Both the position numbers and the translations under genes were made by a program. From Arthrobacter alpinus (lineage in GTDB: Bacteria > Actinomycetota > Actinomycetes > Actinomycetales > Micrococcaceae), in contig NZ_CP013200.1 of assembly GCF_001445575.1 (NCBI RefSeq), forward strand, positions 2,294,001 to 2,358,000: a stretch of DNA of 64,000 nucleotides. The letters are read 5' to 3'. Every line of letters begins with the position of its first letter. The first letter of the stretch is position 1. The notes beneath the pieces were generated by a model, which worked only from the letters and a program-made list of their open reading frames with translations, was not told the origin of the DNA and made no database searches. Positions 63,600 to 64,000 of this stretch are shown here, piece by piece.

Positions 63600-64000
63600 C
63601 TAGTTGAGCTTGAACGAGTCTATCGTCACCTTGGTGTTGGGTGCACCGTCAGATGCTCCTCCGGTGATCCCGTCCTTAGCAATGGCGGTGACAACGTCAA
63701 GGCCGCTGGTGACCTTTCCGACGATCGTGTAGCCACCGTCGGTCTGAGGCAAGTTGGTGTCTTCATAGGTAATGAAGAACTGGGTGCCGTTGCTGTAGGT
63801 GGTGTTAGCGCGCGCTACAGCGATGGTTCCGGCCGGGTACACGCCGTCCGCCGGGGTGTTTTCTACCGGACCCCACTGGTAGCTGGGATCGCCTGCGCCG
63901 TCGCCCTTAAGCGAGCCGCACTGGATCAGGCCGAAGTTGGGCGAGTTGGTGAGGCGGTGGCAGCTTTTGCCCTTCATGAAGCCGGAGTCGGCCAGAGACT
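63600..64000 (-). CDS. Peptidyl-prolyl cis-trans isomerase (cyclophilin type), 5' end off the window
   Basis: The minus-strand frame is open to the last base, so the N-terminal part lies beyond the window. What is present is the cyclophilin core: KGKSCHRLTNSPNFGLIQCG, GAGDPSYQWGPVENTPADGV, AVARANTTYSNGTQFFITYE and the end GGYTIVGKVTSGLDVVTAIA. Substitutions in the active-site block (the usual FH-R and GSQFFI appear as CHR and GTQFFI) are normal for actinobacterial cyclophilins. Length and signal peptide cannot be judged. Confidence 0.92.
   Translation of the reverse strand, partial: SLADSGFMKGKSCHRLTNSPNFGLIQCGSLKGDGAGDPSYQWGPVENTPADGVYPAGTIAVARANTTYSNGTQFFITYEDTNLPQTDGGYTIVGKVTSGLDVVTAIAKDGITGGASDGAPNTKVTIDSFKLN

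Overview
The window is one chromosomal stretch of a high-GC Gram-positive bacterium, almost certainly a member of the Micrococcaceae (Arthrobacter sensu lato). The evidence is mycothiol chemistry (a mycothiol-dependent formaldehyde dehydrogenase beside a CGYC mycoredoxin), the gene order yebC-ruvC-ruvA-ruvB-yajC-secD-secF-relA, the order thrS-HIT-pgsA-pdxS, a class Ib nrdHIEF set, dnaE2 with its DUF6504 partner, mycobacterial-type LexA boxes, and many GTG/TTG starts. Base composition looks near 60% G+C, rather low for the group. Species cannot be named from the sequence alone.

Layout. 1-9935: end of a histidine phosphatase gene, two identical tRNA-Ala(GGC) genes with a strong terminator, a YchJ/UPF0225 protein, a decayed aquaporin/glycerol-facilitator gene, an RsmC/RlmG-type methyltransferase, a ROK regulator, and a five-gene MoxR-DUF58-VWA-VWA-TPR (Bat-like) operon. 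9936-17195: methionine synthesis (metF with a frameshift, intact metE), an aldehyde dehydrogenase, a small accessory patch (two small hypothetical genes and a resolvase tail) and a LysR regulator. 17196-22015: nrdH-nrdI-nrdE-nrdF behind a control region with a NrdR box pair and two identical DnaA-box-like palindromes. 22154-25151: a YiaA-type membrane protein and a two-gene, translationally coupled operon of unknown function (a PD-QxK-like motif plus Gly/Ala-rich membrane segments), the best candidate here for an undescribed system. 25323-31127: Nudix, membrane protein, acyl-CoA synthetase, DedA-like protein, thioesterase and lipoate-ligase family genes. 31128-35064: mycoredoxin, mycothiol-dependent formaldehyde oxidation, an SRAP-type DNA-protein crosslinking protein, VOC and GNAT genes. 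35258-39183: an SOS-controlled DUF6504-dnaE2 pair. 39349-43335: a LysE-type exporter, then thrS-HIT-pgsA. 43445-51790: pdxS and pdxT, usually adjacent, separated by about 6.8 kb that holds a DapA-like gene bracketed by inverted copies of a short repeat, a GNAT gene, an M3 peptidase and an AsnB fused to a CofE-like domain. 51793-61086: yebC, ruvCAB, yajC-secD-secF and relA. 61115-64000: an AbiEi-like hypothetical, a DUF349 protein and a partial cyclophilin.

How the genes work together. The clearest functional units are ribonucleotide reduction (nrdHIEF), Holliday-junction repair (ruvCAB) and translesion synthesis (dnaE2), the last two with recognisable LexA sites; formaldehyde and redox handling through mycothiol (mycoredoxin, dehydrogenase, MBL hydrolase); PLP synthesis (pdxS and pdxT); and Sec-dependent export (yajC-secD-secF).

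Three genes (glpF-like, metF, ruvB) have single-base indels in or beside short homopolymers. Sequencing error and recent inactivation both fit, and raw reads would separate them. ruvC appears to use a CTG start. All family names come from motif recognition by eye and memory of the families; no database search was run.
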